From contig OU612070.1 of assembly GCA_914767715.1 (NCBI GenBank), positions 5,041,501 to 5,105,500 on the forward strand: a DNA stretch of 64,000 nt, given 5' to 3'. This document shows, one piece after another, positions 23,456 to 35,833 of this stretch (its first letter is position 1; every line of letters starts with the position of its first letter). The stretch comes from Membranipora membranacea (lineage: Eukaryota > Bryozoa > Gymnolaemata > Cheilostomatida > Membraniporidae). Both the position numbers and the translations under genes were made by a program. The notes below the pieces were generated by a model that worked only from the letters and a program-made list of their open reading frames with translations, searched no databases and had not been told where the DNA came from.

Positions 23456-25660
23456 TATCCAATCAATGTAATTCCTTAGTTAGACCTTTTGTTGAATCCA
23501 AGAAAGACACAAGAAATGCTGTTTTCTACTCAAAGGATTAAGCCAGACAACCCTGCTATAATAATGAATTATGTAAATATCAGTTTTAGCAAGGAGGAAT
23601 AGAAGAGTTACTCCTTGGTTTTTGCAAGGAGGAATAGTTACCCTTGGTTTTAGTGATAATGTGAAATATCTAGGCCCCTAGTGTAATAATTTATGTTGAA
23701 TCACTTCCAGCCACAGAGACTATTTACTCCTATTTTTCAGCCATCCTTGTTATAATGTAATCATTTTTAATATCATGTGCACCAGTATTTAACACCTTTT
23801 TTCACAACATACATCATGTTAGTGATAGAAAAGCAATCAATTCCCCAGTGGACTCATAGGCGTATTTAACTATCTCGAACTCTCGAATGTTAGAGGCAAG
23901 GATGGTTAGAGTGTTGGGAAAAATGTTCCACCCTCGAATCAAGTAATGAGGAATTGTCTTCTTTTTCTGTTATTATTATTAGTTGTCCTCTCTTTGTCAC
24001 TGGACATAAAAGTAAAATTTTGATATGAAACCAGTAGACTTTTTGTTGTCTATTGACATTCCAAGGTCATCTTAATTAATACTTTGGGATGCAACGAAGT
24101 TACAGGAAAATACAGATAGAGCAAATCTTTTCTCCCTAAAAACTTCCTCATGCTACCCTAATGCTACCCAAATCTCTTGAGTATTGCTCTGTATATATTG
24201 TTACCCAGAAAGTCCCTTGACTTTTATCCCTCCAATCCTCTCATCAATATGCATATTTAGCAACAAAGCAAAGCAAGCACACCTGTCTGTTTTTGTTTTT
24301 TTTTCTTCATCATCATCATCATGATCATCATTTCATTATTGAAGATGATGGTTGGTGGTTGATTGATTGCTTGTTGTTGATTCATTGATTTTATTGTTGT
24401 GTTGATTGATTGAGACTGTCAACAGAACCCCACAGAACCACCACTCGACTTGGCCATCATAGTCATAGCTATCAATCATGGTCACAACACAGCCTCAGAG
24501 TCAGACCCACTGCAGTCATCATGGGCACCTGCTGGATCAGACATAGTACACAACATATTGCAAAAGTCTACTGGAGGTCAACAAGTCACTTACTTATCAT
24601 TGGAGTTTGTCTGGTTATGTTAATATTCTCTACTCTAACAATTTGTTAGAGACTCTAACAAATTTGTTAGAGTCTCTAACAGATGCTTGTTTCCTGAAAA
24701 AAATTTTTCCGCTGCGCGGGGCTTTTTTTGTTAGAGAGTTGACCAGACAGATTAAATACGCCTATGCAGTGGACTGTAGTGTGATTCAAACCCACAACCT
24801 TCAAATCAACCAACCGCAACCAACTGACCGAACTGAACCACCTACCACCATATTGAAGCCCACCATGACCTTGAAGAGAAGATCTTTGTCTACAAGATCG
24901 AACGCTTTCTTCTGCTCCAAGAGTTATCAAAATACTACCAGCTAGATCGTTTTTTTATTTTTTGCAGAAAAAAACCCAAAGTATGCTGTGGCTGCTTCAC
25001 GGCGGTTTAGATCCTTTGCCATTCACTGGGAGTTGTGCCTAATTGGCCATAGCTGCATAGCTTTGTGCGGTACCGGGCTATTGTGTTTTGTGTCCAATTA
25101 TCTGCACTGTAGGATTAATTCGGCGAGCAAATTCCTCAAGCCTTTAGTTGCCCTGTGAGCCTTGGTGTTTGAGGTTTTCCTCACAGGCTCAGTAAACTTG
25201 AGTTGCGTATAAACTTTAAATATATTTATCTATTTTTCTGGGCAAAGGTAATATTTGGGGATTTACTAAAGGAGCAAACAGGTATGTTATAAACTAAATT
25301 CTGTTTTCTGTAGGTTAAAATAATTTGACTCCAAGTTCACTTGACTTAATATCTCTTTTATTTCTCGGTACATTCAAAATTAATTAATAGGGTTTAGATT
25401 TGTGTTTATTTGATCTTTGAGTATATTGTTCCTTATAGTTTGCGTTAAATTGATTAGTTAATTATTGACGGTATTTTTATTGAATGAGGCACATTTTTAT
25501 GCACCACATTAATTGCACCATTTTCTATTCCAGTTTCACGGAACCTTCAGGGATTAGAATAAAACCTGTGATCCTGTGATACTATAACTAATCTCTCAAA
25601 TCTGTGTAAATAGATCAAGAAGCCTTGTAGTCCAGAACATATGCCTCACATGGTTGAACT
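23456..25660. other. Intergenic with simple repeats and a small hairpin cluster
   Basis: Contains TTGATTGATT-type tracts (24350-24415). At 24635-24685 there is a triple palindromic motif (TTGTTAGAGACTCTAACAA) followed by GCTGCGCGGGGC. There is no supported gene. Confidence 0.4.
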
Positions 25661-25669
25661 CTTCATTTG

Positions 25670-25910
25670 TGTAAACATGTAGACGTCATTGAGGTCATAA
25701 ACCGCACAGCATTTAGATGGGCATATCAAAGAAAACAGAGTGACCACATCAGTGCCTATACGGCTGAAATGGGTTGGCAAATTCTGCTACATTTTCAAAG
25801 ATCAACAACGAGATTGAATGCTATTGCTATCCTTTTGAAAAATTGATTGATATATAGACCCAAATTTACATATACTAGACAACATAGTAAAATGGTCTAT
25901 CCTTCCGACG
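25670..25910 (+). pseudogene. LINE RT C-terminal fragment
   Basis: Frame reading VIEVINRTAFRWAYQRKQSD then EMGWQILLHFQRSTTRLNAI, the segment after the RT domain in jockey/CR1-like LINEs (consensus V-RRA-RW and LGW--L--RR---RL). It runs into a stop and then the gypsy LTR at 25930. Confidence 0.6.
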
Positions 25911-25929
25911 ACTGATGACAGTGACTGAC

Positions 25930-26087
25930 TGTTATATAGTTAAGAGTTGTGTCATCTTGATCTTTTGGAAGACAACTCCAAAAATCAAGCACATGATATA
26001 TATTTTGTCAGCCATCTTGGTTATTCTATCTTATTGTACAAGAATACAATTATTAACTCTCAGCAATATAAGAGACTTGTAAGAACA
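25930..26087 (+). repeat. 5' LTR
   Basis: 158 bases, nearly identical to 29667-29824, with TG...CA ends. Confidence 0.9.
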
Positions 26088-26559
26088 TAATAATGGCGAC
26101 GAGGATGGGATATAAGAGATAACCAAAGAGCAGAGAGAAGAGAATAGCTTTTTAGAAAAGTAAACTTCATCTAAACACTCTCTCTGAGTGAATCAAGTGA
26201 TGATCACTGTGACTGTTGTGTTGATTGAGACTGATCAGACCAAGGAGTAAAAGAATCCTTGATCAGACAACAACAATGCTAACAGGAATACAAGTCTATT
26301 GTTCATTCATTCAGCAAAGACTAAGAGTGAATATATCTATGAAGACCTGCTAGACAACAAACATAACCGGGTGAGTTGTCAGAATTAATATATTAGTTAG
26401 GAAACTCAGCTCTGGAAATTTGTCCCAGATGGTGATGCCTCATCAGTCTCCCTCAGATGGAGATCTTGGATTGAGGAATTTGAGTTCTACGTAGATACCA
26501 GATACCAAGGGATTCTTCAACGATGAAGGGGAGGGTGGAACCAAAGCTGAAAAACAGGC

Positions 26560-27960
26560 AAGGAGAAACCACAGAAAACAAAGGAGGGCCTTACTCTTGT
26601 TTCATGTTGGTCAGCAAGTGCGGGACATTCTTAAACAGCTTGAAAATACTGGGGAAAATGCCCAATTTTGTACAAGGTTGAGAGTCATGTCCGATGGTTG
26701 TGAATACCATTATCTCAATGATGAATTGAGAGATCAAATAGTGAGTGGATGTCATGATGAGAAGCTTAGATATAAATTCTTAGAGAAAGGTTCTGGGCTT
26801 ACTCTTGATAAGCTTTGCGAGCTAGCTACCAACTATGAGTCAGTACTGTTGCAAGCTAGAAGCATGGCACATGAAAGCACTGCTGAGATAAATAGGTTGC
26901 ATGATTCAGGGGCTGGTCAAACGGGTCAATTTACTGGTGTCTGTAGACGATGTGCTAGGAAAGGTCCCAAGGCTAGTGATAAAATGTGTCCAGCATGGGG
27001 AGCAACCTGCTATATTTGCAAAAAAGAAGGATCATTTTGCTGCCGTATGCAGGTCAGGTGGTGATAACTCCCGTAAGGTCAGGTCTGTGGCTGATGAGCA
27101 ACAGTCTGCAAATGCAGAATATGATGGGGATGTTAAGTATGCCTACATGGTAAGGCGAAGAAAAAGTGCCCCATGGTGTGAACTCTCAGTTGGTGGTGTT
27201 GGAACCAGGATGATTATTGATTGTGGTAGTGACTGTAACTCTGTCAGTGCGGGTACTTGGGAAGCCATGAAAAAGCAAAGTATTAGGTGCATGAGCAAGA
27301 AAGAGACTAGAAATGTAAAGTCATACTGTTCAGATAAACCATTGGCAGTAAGAGGTGTTTTCTGGGCCGATATTTCACTTTGCAGTGATCCAAGTACCAA
27401 GGTGAGTAATGCAGAGTTTGTAGTAATGGAAGATGAGAATGCAGAGTCTTTACTAAGTCGTGATGTAGCAGAAGCACTAGGATTGATAGTGTTTAATGTC
27501 AGGCAAGTAAGTGGTACCAAGATCAAATAGGGTGATGGAAGTTTGGATGCAGGCTATACAAAGTTGAGCTCACAGTTCCCTGAGGTGTTTACTGGGTTTG
27601 GATGCTTAAACGATTCAGATGTCCATTTAAGTGTTGATCCAGCTGTTAAACCAGTGGTTCAAAAGGCCCGTCATGTTCCATATGGCCTTCGTGCTAAGGT
27701 TGAGCAAAAGCTTATTGAGCTCCAGGACCTTGATGTGATTGAGAAGCTCCATAAGCCTAGTAAATGGGTATCTGCTGTAGTTATAGCTCCGAAGGGAAGT
27801 GATGTGAGAATATGCGTTGACATGAGGATGGCAAATAAAGCTATTGTGAAAGAGAAACATCCTATGCCTACTATTGAGGATGTGTTGACTAGATTGAATG
27901 GAAAAAAGGTGTTTTCGAAGGTTGATTTGAAACATGGTTTCCATCAGCTCAAACTTGATT
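26560..27960 (+). pseudogene. gag-protease-RT reading frames of the gypsy element
   Basis: Three frames. 26597-27061 is gag-like and ends at a zinc-knuckle start (CYICKKEG). A frameshift near 27028 passes it to 26901-27527, which has the knuckle end (HFAAVC) and an aspartic-protease-like MIIDCGSD around 27213, where DCGS replaces the usual DSGA or DTGA. 27543-27962 is the RT N-terminal part (VRICVDMRMANKAIVKEKHPMP, then FSKVDLKHGFHQLKLD) and ends at an in-frame TAG at 27960. The element cannot encode an intact polyprotein. Confidence 0.85.
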
Positions 27961-27962
27961 AG

Positions 27963-28345
27963 TCATCCCGTGAGATAACCACATTCGCTGTTCGTGATGG
28001 TCTCTGGAGGTATAAGAGGTTGAATTTTGGGGTCACAACGGCCCCCGACATTTATCATTCAGTAATGCAAAGACTGGTTGGAGATACTCCCTGTGTGGAA
28101 GCTTATCTGGATGATATCATTGTGTCAGGAGATAACAAAGAGCTCCATGACAGAAGCCTGTTGTTGTTGTTGGAGAGACTAAAACAAAAGGGTCTCACTG
28201 CAATGTTGATAAGTGTGTATTCGGTGTTTCATTTGGAGTTCCTAGGTCATGAAATTGATTCATCAGGTGTTAGTCCTTCGAAGAAGAAGGTTGAAGCTGC
28301 CCAAAACTTCAGACTGCCCAAAGAGGTGGGAGAAGTACGTCGTCT
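27963..28345 (+). pseudogene. gypsy RT catalytic part
   Basis: Continues the RT frame after the stop at 27960: TTFAVRDGLWRYKRLNFGV, the catalytic YLDDIIVSG near 28108, and EFLGHEIDSSGVSPS with the LPKEVGEVRR connection segment. The pol match ends abruptly near 28345, where foreign sequence begins. Confidence 0.85.
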
Positions 28346-29424
28346 CTGCAGAAAAGAAGGAGGACCAAGTCGCTGTTGATAAGCAGCTTGTTGCTGCCAT
28401 CAAGAAGAGAGATGACAAGAAACTGTTTTTTGCATACCTCAAGAATGACTTCAGTCTGAAAAATCATCAATACCCTCACAAGATGATCTTCTAAAAAGAT
28501 GTTTTATTTTCTAAGTATAGCTCACAAATATAACATCAAAAAGCCAAAAAAAAAAAAAAGGGAGAGGTTATTATAGCATTTGGAAACAGGAGTCTGAGTG
28601 ATGTTGAGATAAGATACAGTCAGAATGAAAAGGAGTTCCTAGGTCATGAAATTGATTCATCAGGTGTTAGTCCTTCAAAGAAGAAGGTTGAAGCTGCCCA
28701 AAACTTCAGACTGCCCAAAGAGGTGGGAGAAGTTCGTCGTCTCTGCAGAAAAGAAGGAGGACCAAGTCGCTGTTGATAAGCAGCTTGTTGCTGCCATCAA
28801 GAAGAGAGATGACAAGAAACTGTTTCTTGCATACCTCAAGAATGACTTCAGTCTGAAAAATCATCAATACCCTCACAAGATGATCTTCTAAAAAGATGTT
28901 TTATTTTCTAAGTATAGCTCACAAATATAACCTCAAAAAGCCAAAAAAAAGAAAAAAGGGAGAGGTTATTATAGCATTTGGAAACAGGAGTCTGAGTGAT
29001 GTTGAGATAAGATACAGTCAGAATGAAAAGGAGTTCCTAGGTCATGAAATTGATTCATCAGGTGTTAGTCCTTCAAAGAAGAAGGTTGAAGCTGCCCAAA
29101 ACTTCAGACTGCCCAAAGAGGTGGGAGAGGTACGTCGTCTCTGCAGAAAAGAAGGAGGACCAAGTCGCTGTTGATAAGCAGCTTGTTGCTGCCATCAAGA
29201 AGAGAGATGACAAGAAACTGTTTTTTGCATACCTCAAGAATGACTTCAGTTTGAAAAATCATCAATACCCTCACAAGATGATCTTCTAAAAAGATGTTTT
29301 ATTTTCTAAGTATAGCTCACAAATATAACATCAAAAAGCTAAAAAAAAAAAGGGAGAGGTTATTATAGCATTTGGAAACAGGAGTCTGAGTGATGTTGAG
29401 ATAAGATACAGTCAGAATGAAAAG
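28236..29424 (+). repeat. Three tandem copies of a ~397-bp chimeric unit
   Basis: Units 28236-28632, 28633-29030 and 29031-29424 are nearly identical. Each contains 110 bases of RT connection sequence, about 210 bases of foreign sequence that end in a stop codon, a short 3' UTR and a poly(A) run (11-14 A, varying by copy), then 70 bases of RNase H start (IIAFGNRSLSDVEIRYSQNEKE). The GGAG shared by both junctions suggests microhomology at duplication. Confidence 0.95.
28345..28559 (+). pseudogene. Captured transcript 3' end inside gypsy pol (first of three copies)
   Basis: A frame reading KEDQVAVDKQLVAAIKKRDD, then KKLFFAYLKNDFSLKNHQYP and a stop at 28492-28494, followed by about 50 bases of untranslated sequence and an A14 run. 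It interrupts pol between RT and RNase H, has its own stop and tail, and resumes in RNase H. This is what template switching onto a polyadenylated RNA would leave. The source gene is not recognised. The frame recurs at 28646-28891 and 29044-29289. Confidence 0.75.
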
Positions 29425-29666
29425 GAGGCCCTAAATTTTGTGAGAAGTTCCATGACCGTAACACCGTAACATTAGCAGAGAATACAGCTATCTGCCGCAC
29501 TACGACATTATTACAAAGCCGGAATGGAAAATCCAAAGCTTATTATATAGACTGTACTGGACTGTACTACTACTACATACACAGTTACAATGCTATTCCA
29601 GATACCATTGTTTTCTTATTTTGAGTTCCTCATAACACTTTTGCATTGTAGGGAGAAAAGGGAAGA

Positions 29667-29824
29667 TGTTATATAGTTAAGAGTTGTGTCATCTTGATCT
29701 TTTGGAAGACAACTCAAAAAGTCAAGCACATGATATATATTTTGTCAGCTATCTTGGTTATTCTATCTTATTGTACAAGAATACAATTATTAACTCTCAG
29801 CAATATAAGAGACTTGTAAGAACA
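29667..29824 (+). repeat. 3' LTR
   Basis: 158 bases, matching 25930-26087, preceded by the polypurine tract at 29650-29666. Confidence 0.9.
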
Positions 29825-30089
29825 CAACGCAGGCAGTTCATCATAGACTATAAATCTCACTGCATGCAATAATTTGTTTGTTGTCACTCCGAATATTACA
29901 CAAATATATCCTGATTATACACAATACATATAGCACCACATCGCCTCAGAGGTGTGCCGACCCTTCTCCCAGTATCCTACTTGCCCTGCACCGTCAACAA
30001 CATCTATCTCATATTTGTTGGCAGTCACCGTATGACTACTACTAAGGTTGTGTACTGTCTCCTATTTTATTTTCTCTTTACCACTGATT

Positions 30090-30440
30090 TTATCCGATTG
30101 GAGCACTATGATATAATTTTTTTTAAATATACTGATGATATGGCACTAGTAGGCCCTTTAAACTATAGGTAAGACCGTTATTTTTATTAGGACGCCATAG
30201 TACACTATTTGCAACAGAGCAAGAACAATGCTAAGAAAATGCAAGAGATGTTGCTGAGTTTTAATAGGTCCCTAGGAGTGTAATTATCTTTTTATAAATA
30301 ATAGCCCTATCAGACGTGTAGCTTGCTTTAACTATCTTGGTACAGTTTTTAGCAAGAACTTTAAATGTCACTCTAACACTGAGATTTTATATAACAAGAT
30401 AAGGTCAAGATTTTATGCTCAAATTAAAAAATTTTAAACC
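30090..30440 (+). pseudogene. Decayed LINE RT fragment
   Basis: IFFKYTDDMALVGPL is a YADD-type active site with Ala changed to Thr. After a frameshift, VACFNYLGTVFSKNFKCHSN and NKIRSRFYAQIKKF follow, the usual post-catalytic block of CR1/RTE-type LINEs. Confidence 0.75.
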
Positions 30441-31790
30441 TACTGATGATCAAATGCTTATTGCCCCTATTTTAATGTATAATGTATAGAATGCACGAAA
30501 AGAGAGAGAGAGAACCAATCTCCGGCTTCCATAAAAGCACATAATGACATAATGATCTGCCATCATCTATTTGATTTTTTATTGAATTTGATCAGCATCA
30601 TCTTCAACTATTGAAATATTAATCTTCCGATAGGATTTGCCATGGGCAACTGTGTCTGGAGAGAACTTGTGGAGAATCTTATGATCAGAGTATAGAAAAA
30701 ATCAGTTATGTTGGAAGAGGTACAAAAACTGGAGCCAAAATCATCAATTCTGCTAGCAGACGCAGCACTAGCAGAAAACAAGGTGAAAAATTTTTTGAAG
30801 CTCCTGGTAGCTTTCTGTGGGAGACAGAGTTAGCCAAAAGAAGAAACAAGTTACTCTAGTTCCGTGGAGCCAATGAGGACATCTCCTGAGATATGTCCCC
30901 AGGTGTCATACTTCATTGAGCTTACACAATTCATTTCAACGGCAATGATATTCATTCTGAGTGAAGAAAAAAAAGATTGAAAAGTTTTGAAAAGAATCTT
31001 CCTGGCTGCTGATCGTCGTTATAAGAAAAAAACGTCAATGGCGTGTGAAAAAAATGAGTTTGAAAAAGTACTGCCAACCTGGCAGAGCTTGATGTGGAAA
31101 CCTTAAAAGGCAGTAGTTCTAAGAAAGGAAAAGCTCGTGGAAAAAAAAGGAAAAGGAGCGCCGAGATTCATTTAGTCAAGGATGGACTGTAAGAAAAAGA
31201 TGTGTAACTCATTATTAGCCACATTTGGCTTCTATTTGATTTCAAAGTTGTCTCCCTTTTCCCTCTCCATCAAGGACACAACTGCCCACCTAGCACTAAC
31301 CAAAATAAGTGAACGGCCCTCACCAACAAAATGGGGGAAACCGTAATTAGTAGGTATTGCTCGAGCTTTGACTCTTTTTTGTTTTCTTGTAGGAGAAAAA
31401 CTAAAAGGGATGATACTGGATTAAATATCTGATATATATCTCGATAAACTATATTAAAGGCAATGAACTGGCGGTAACATGTTGGAAAACAAACACCATG
31501 CTGTACTTAAAGATGCTGTATTACACAGCTGCCCACATAGAATCATTCGAAACGAGTGGATGAACCTCCCCAAATCGGGGGATACCGTAAGTAGAAGGTC
31601 TTGCTAGAGCGCAGAGCAGACCGGAAAAGATTATACAACAGGCTTACCAGAACCTTATCTCTATTAGATGTGACTGATATGTCGTACATCAGATGGTAGT
31701 TTATTAGTGACAGGAAGAGATAACTAGTACAGAATAGTCAAGTTCTCCTCCCCTCGCACAACTCTTGTCTATAACGGAGGACAGTATTGT
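30441..31790. other. Intergenic; Lys-rich short frames, nothing firm
   Basis: A frame at about 31075-31190 encodes a Lys/Arg-rich, NLS-like segment (SSSKKGKARGKKRKR) ending in a stop. Without splice partners it is not called. There are poly-A-rich patches. Confidence 0.35.
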
Positions 31791-31794
31791 GTAT

Positions 31795-32200
31795 GGGGGT
31801 TTGTTGAACCCACAAACGTCGCAAACGTCAAAACGTCGCAATCTAGCGTTCCACTAACGTCGCAATCCAAAAAACCTCGTAACGAAGGGTTTTTAAAACT
31901 TCGCAAACCCACAAACGTCGCAATTTTTTAAACATCGCAATAGCTCGAACCCACCAATGTCGCAAATGTCGCAACTCAACAAAAATACAAAGTTGTCTTC
32001 TCATTTGATGCAAATTGGTGATGATGATATGTTGCGTGAAGTAGAAAGAAGCATACAAACTTCAAGACACGGTGGGTAATTGAATATCAACATTATATAT
32101 TGTGCTATGGATAATTGTTGAGTATTTTTCAGGTTATTTGAATCATTTTTTTCACTTCCTAGCGCTGTTTGTTGTTACCTCAGAATCCATTAATGCTGTC
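31795..32200 (+). repeat. CGTCGCAA-rich repeat with conserved short frame, copy 1
   Basis: Starts with scattered AACGTCGCAA units (ACCCACAAACGTCGCAA and variants). At 31966 an ATG opens a 37-codon frame, MSQLNKNTKLSSHLMQIGDD and then DMLREVERSIQT, ending in TAA. The same block is found inverted at 49209-49600. The block lies near a TGTTGAACCC end that may be a transposon terminus. This copy has a stop where the other reads through. Confidence 0.65.
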
Positions 32201-32229
32201 ATAAAAGGGATGCTAATCACTATCTAGCA

Positions 32230-34679
32230 GATATAGTGACATACCAATTTGTGATGTACCTTAATGTTTGATTTAGCCAAAGATTAAACTTGTCGAGAGG
32301 TATTGACACAGATGGATTGAGTGCTATATTTTTTCCTCTTGCTGACATGGCCTTAATCCATCAAATTGCACAGCCTTCCCATGATGCAACGCTTTGGATT
32401 TCCCAGATAAATAAAGTCAAACTTTTTTTATATACCATGTACCATGTAATTTTTTTATTTTCATTTTGTTGGGAGTTGTTTCCTCACAAAGTAAAATAGA
32501 ATGACTCGTAACACGTTTTCTACATCCCACTTATGAAATAAAACGGTATGGTAGAAAGTTGAACCTTGATTACAAGCAGATGTACATGAACAACCATCTG
32601 AGAGCCCTGGGTGTGTTTATTGAGTCAATTTTAGTTTGATCAATGGAAACAAAAACCTGTGTTCCTAGACAATACTGTGTGCCATGAGAATGTTTTGTCT
32701 TATATATAATATATATCTATGATATAGGCGCTGGCTGACCATGTTAGATTTATTTATCAATATGAATAATAAGTAGGCTATGGCTACAGCAGATTTTCTC
32801 AGCTCTTTATTATTATATTCATTGACCCTCCTCCATACCACTGAATAGATAGTATAGGCAGCCCACTGTATGTATAGGTAGAAATTATAGATAGATACTG
32901 CTTAACTCGGTGGCTAGATAGGCAAAAGCAGGTTGAAATTTTAGAGGTAGGATAATAGTCTTTGGGTACCCAGGCTTAGTTGAGCTGCAATTTTTTAAAA
33001 TTGATTTCATTACTAAACAAGCAAATCACGATATCTCAAAAAATTTCATCTGCTGGTCCCTTACCCTGACTTGACAAGCTTTGTCGGAGGGGTTCCCCTC
33101 TCCTTCCAGCAATGCTTGTCAAGAAAGGCCACTGTTTGCCATGGTCTTGCAGGATGTGGAACTTTGAAGACTTCTCTTTCAGGGAGTATACAATAACAAA
33201 TTCAATAAAATTTAAGAGGTTAACAGTTCCCAATGCATATCTATGGAATTACCAAAGTATATCGAGGCCAATTATAATTTGACTTGAATTTTTTAGGGAA
33301 ACCCATTTATTTTATAACCATGGAATCACAATAAGCCGCTGGGTCACAAAGCGATATTCAATCCTGTAAATTTTCAACTGCACTATCATTGACCCACTGC
33401 CAAGGTCTCTTGTCCATAACCCAGGGTTTGAGTTTACAAACTGCATATAATTCTAGTGATGAAAATACAATTGCCGTTAGACAATACAAGGTGTAATATC
33501 GCATCCTATTGTATGCTAATGGTTCCTATGGTATCCTGTTGAGGTTTTATTATCATACCATAAAACCATAAAGTTGCATCTTGGGAATGATGTATAAATT
33601 CCTTATTCAGTAGATAAAGGGTAAGTCATAAAGAGATAAAAGGATTCATGCACATATGATTTAACATTTATGGCAGTTCAAGTAGTGTAAAAGCATAGCC
33701 CATATCAAACATGACAGTATATTTCAAGCTAGACATGTATGCAGATATTTGCCTTACTTGTGCTAAATCTTGATTAGCACCCATTTATGACAGTATTAAC
33801 AAAGATTATAAATACTAAGATATGACACTCCTATCAAACTTCGGTCTTCAGTTGAATAGGCAAGCGGGCCGGGCCCGCATGAAAACGAGTGTTACGCTTC
33901 AATTATGAGCTTTATGATTAGTGGCTTTCAATAGAATTTCAATAGGAAATTCAAAATTTACACAGGTAGCCTATTTGTTTTTCATGAAAATTATGTATTT
34001 CCAAATCTCACTGAAACATCAAATAAAAATATTTTAGATCTAGACATTTCAGGCATCACAATGATGTAAAAATCAAAGTCATGTGATGATTACTAATGAG
34101 TGATTTTGAGTTTTGAGGATTTTTTAAAGCAATTTTTACAAACTTTAAGATGTTTTGACACACAAGACTTACTTAGATAAACTGTTCTCTTTACACCAAA
34201 AACTAGTATTTACATGTCTTAAAGAAGATCCATTTAAATAAATTTGTTATCTAGTTATTTCAGTGATCAGGGTGATAAAAAATCCGAATGAATTTGACGG
34301 CCTCCTAAAGAGTAGTATTGATATGTGTTAGCAGTGAGTGACTTGGAGAAGCTTTCTGTTTGTGGCATCAAATCTTGTCCATTTGTGCACCACAGTTACT
34401 CAGCACATCTAATCATGGACTATCCATATTACTGAATAAGTGCAGTCTATGTCAATGCACAGATCAGTTTCTTTGAAAATTAATTCAAATTTTTAAGTAT
34501 CTAGTCAGTATGGATCTTACTCGGGAGGAGAGCGTAGGATCTTATTGCAAGATTTGGTAAACTATAAAGTACACTGTAGGACAGTGACATTGGCCTTATC
34601 ATAGAGTTTAACTACCAAGGGAAGGTGATGTAAATGCAACTGTGGTGATCTTACCACTCACTGTTTTGTCAGCGACTAA
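32230..34679. other. Intergenic, nothing recognised
   Basis: AT-rich, with only short frames that have no domains. No structured repeat was seen. Confidence 0.4.
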
Positions 34680-35144
34680 GGTCCAACACCTCTATTTATT
34701 TCCCCATTGCTTTACATGCAAACTATGTTGACTTTTCACCTCAATAGGGCTGCTTCAGGTTCTTTCAATTCTTTAACCATACCACTCAAAATGATGGTAT
34801 GCTTCTGCTCTTCCATATTAGTGACTATGGGTTGAAAATTCGTTGTCAGAATTTTTCAGTGGCCCCATATGTAAGACCATTGCATTTTTCACACATTTCC
34901 GGTCTAATTTTCATTAGCCAAACCGTATGCATTGATCTTCCTAAAATGATTTTGCAAAAAGAATTTCAAGCTTTAATTCAATAAATTTCCATTGCAAATA
35001 CACCTGAAAATAGTTACAGGGTTCAATATCACTGATAGCAGTGCTTTTGAATTGGCTACAGCCTCATTTGTCATCAGCATACTAATCATTTTATTTTGGA
35101 GGATGGGTGCAACAAATTGACCTTCACCCAATTACAGTATTACC
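34680..35144 (+). repeat. 468-bp interspersed repeat, copy 2 of 3
   Basis: Same repeat as 48019-48487 (very similar, same orientation) and 3027-3494 (inverted). It starts GTCCAACACCTCTATTTATT and ends with CACCCAATTACAGTATTACC. Its termini match as an imperfect inverted repeat. Confidence 0.8.
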
Positions 35145-35464
35145 TTATAGTGACCGGACTGACGGTAACGGGTGTTCAAAGTTGATCATATAAGACCTCT
35201 GTTGGTACGCTAGCATGGCGCGAAGTTCGGAGGCTATCCATCCATGGCGTGACTGGCCACGGCCATTTGACCATAAGACCGTTGCCCTCAAAACTCACCT
35301 TGTCAGGCTTTGCTCCCTTATTGGCCTCTAAAATGGTATCTTGCTTAGGTTGCAGCTTACAGATATACAATGTTCATGACCATCATCGGCAAAGTCTGCA
35401 GCGGCGGCTCAGGTTTTCTACAGACATAAGACAGAAGAGATGTTAAGCTAAAGTGTGACGTATA
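35145..35464. other. Intergenic, nothing recognised
   Basis: No supported gene or repeat. A short gap between the copy 2 repeat and the LINE 3' end. Confidence 0.4.
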
Positions 35465-35833
35465 CATGTCATCTGGAAGTTTGAAGTTTTTTTATTGCCT
35501 AAATTCTAATATCCATCCTGTGATAGGTTGATAGCATCGAATGTACAGCACATACATGGAAAAATGAAAATAAAAGGAGTCTGAGCTGCATTAGTTAAAA
35601 AATCGCATATAAAATTCAAAAAAAGTATTTTGTCTTTTGGTTGTTCTACACTTGGATGGCCTATATTTTTCTATTTTTGCTCTACGTGCAGATGTTCTGT
35701 TTGTGGTTATTTTAATACGAGAGTTCAAGGGGTGGTTATCGTTGTCAGCTATTCTCGTGAAATGTTCACTGCAAGTGGTGTGCAGGAATGTTGTGATGGG
35801 TGGCAGTGCTAGATGGTCCAGCCTCTGCTCGTA

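Larger units (their letters stand above)
25930..29824 (+). mobile_element. Compact Ty3/gypsy LTR retrotransposon, defective and chimeric
   Basis: Two LTRs of 158 bases (25930-26087 and 29667-29824), starting TGTTATATAG and ending AAGAACA, differ at only a few positions. A primer-binding-like TGGCGACGAGGATGG follows the 5' LTR at 26094, and a polypurine tract GGGAGAAAAGGGAAGA precedes the 3' LTR. Inside are gag, protease and RT relics. Integrase is missing, and a triplicated foreign insert separates RT from RNase H. Flanking bases do not show a clear target duplication. Confidence 0.9.
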
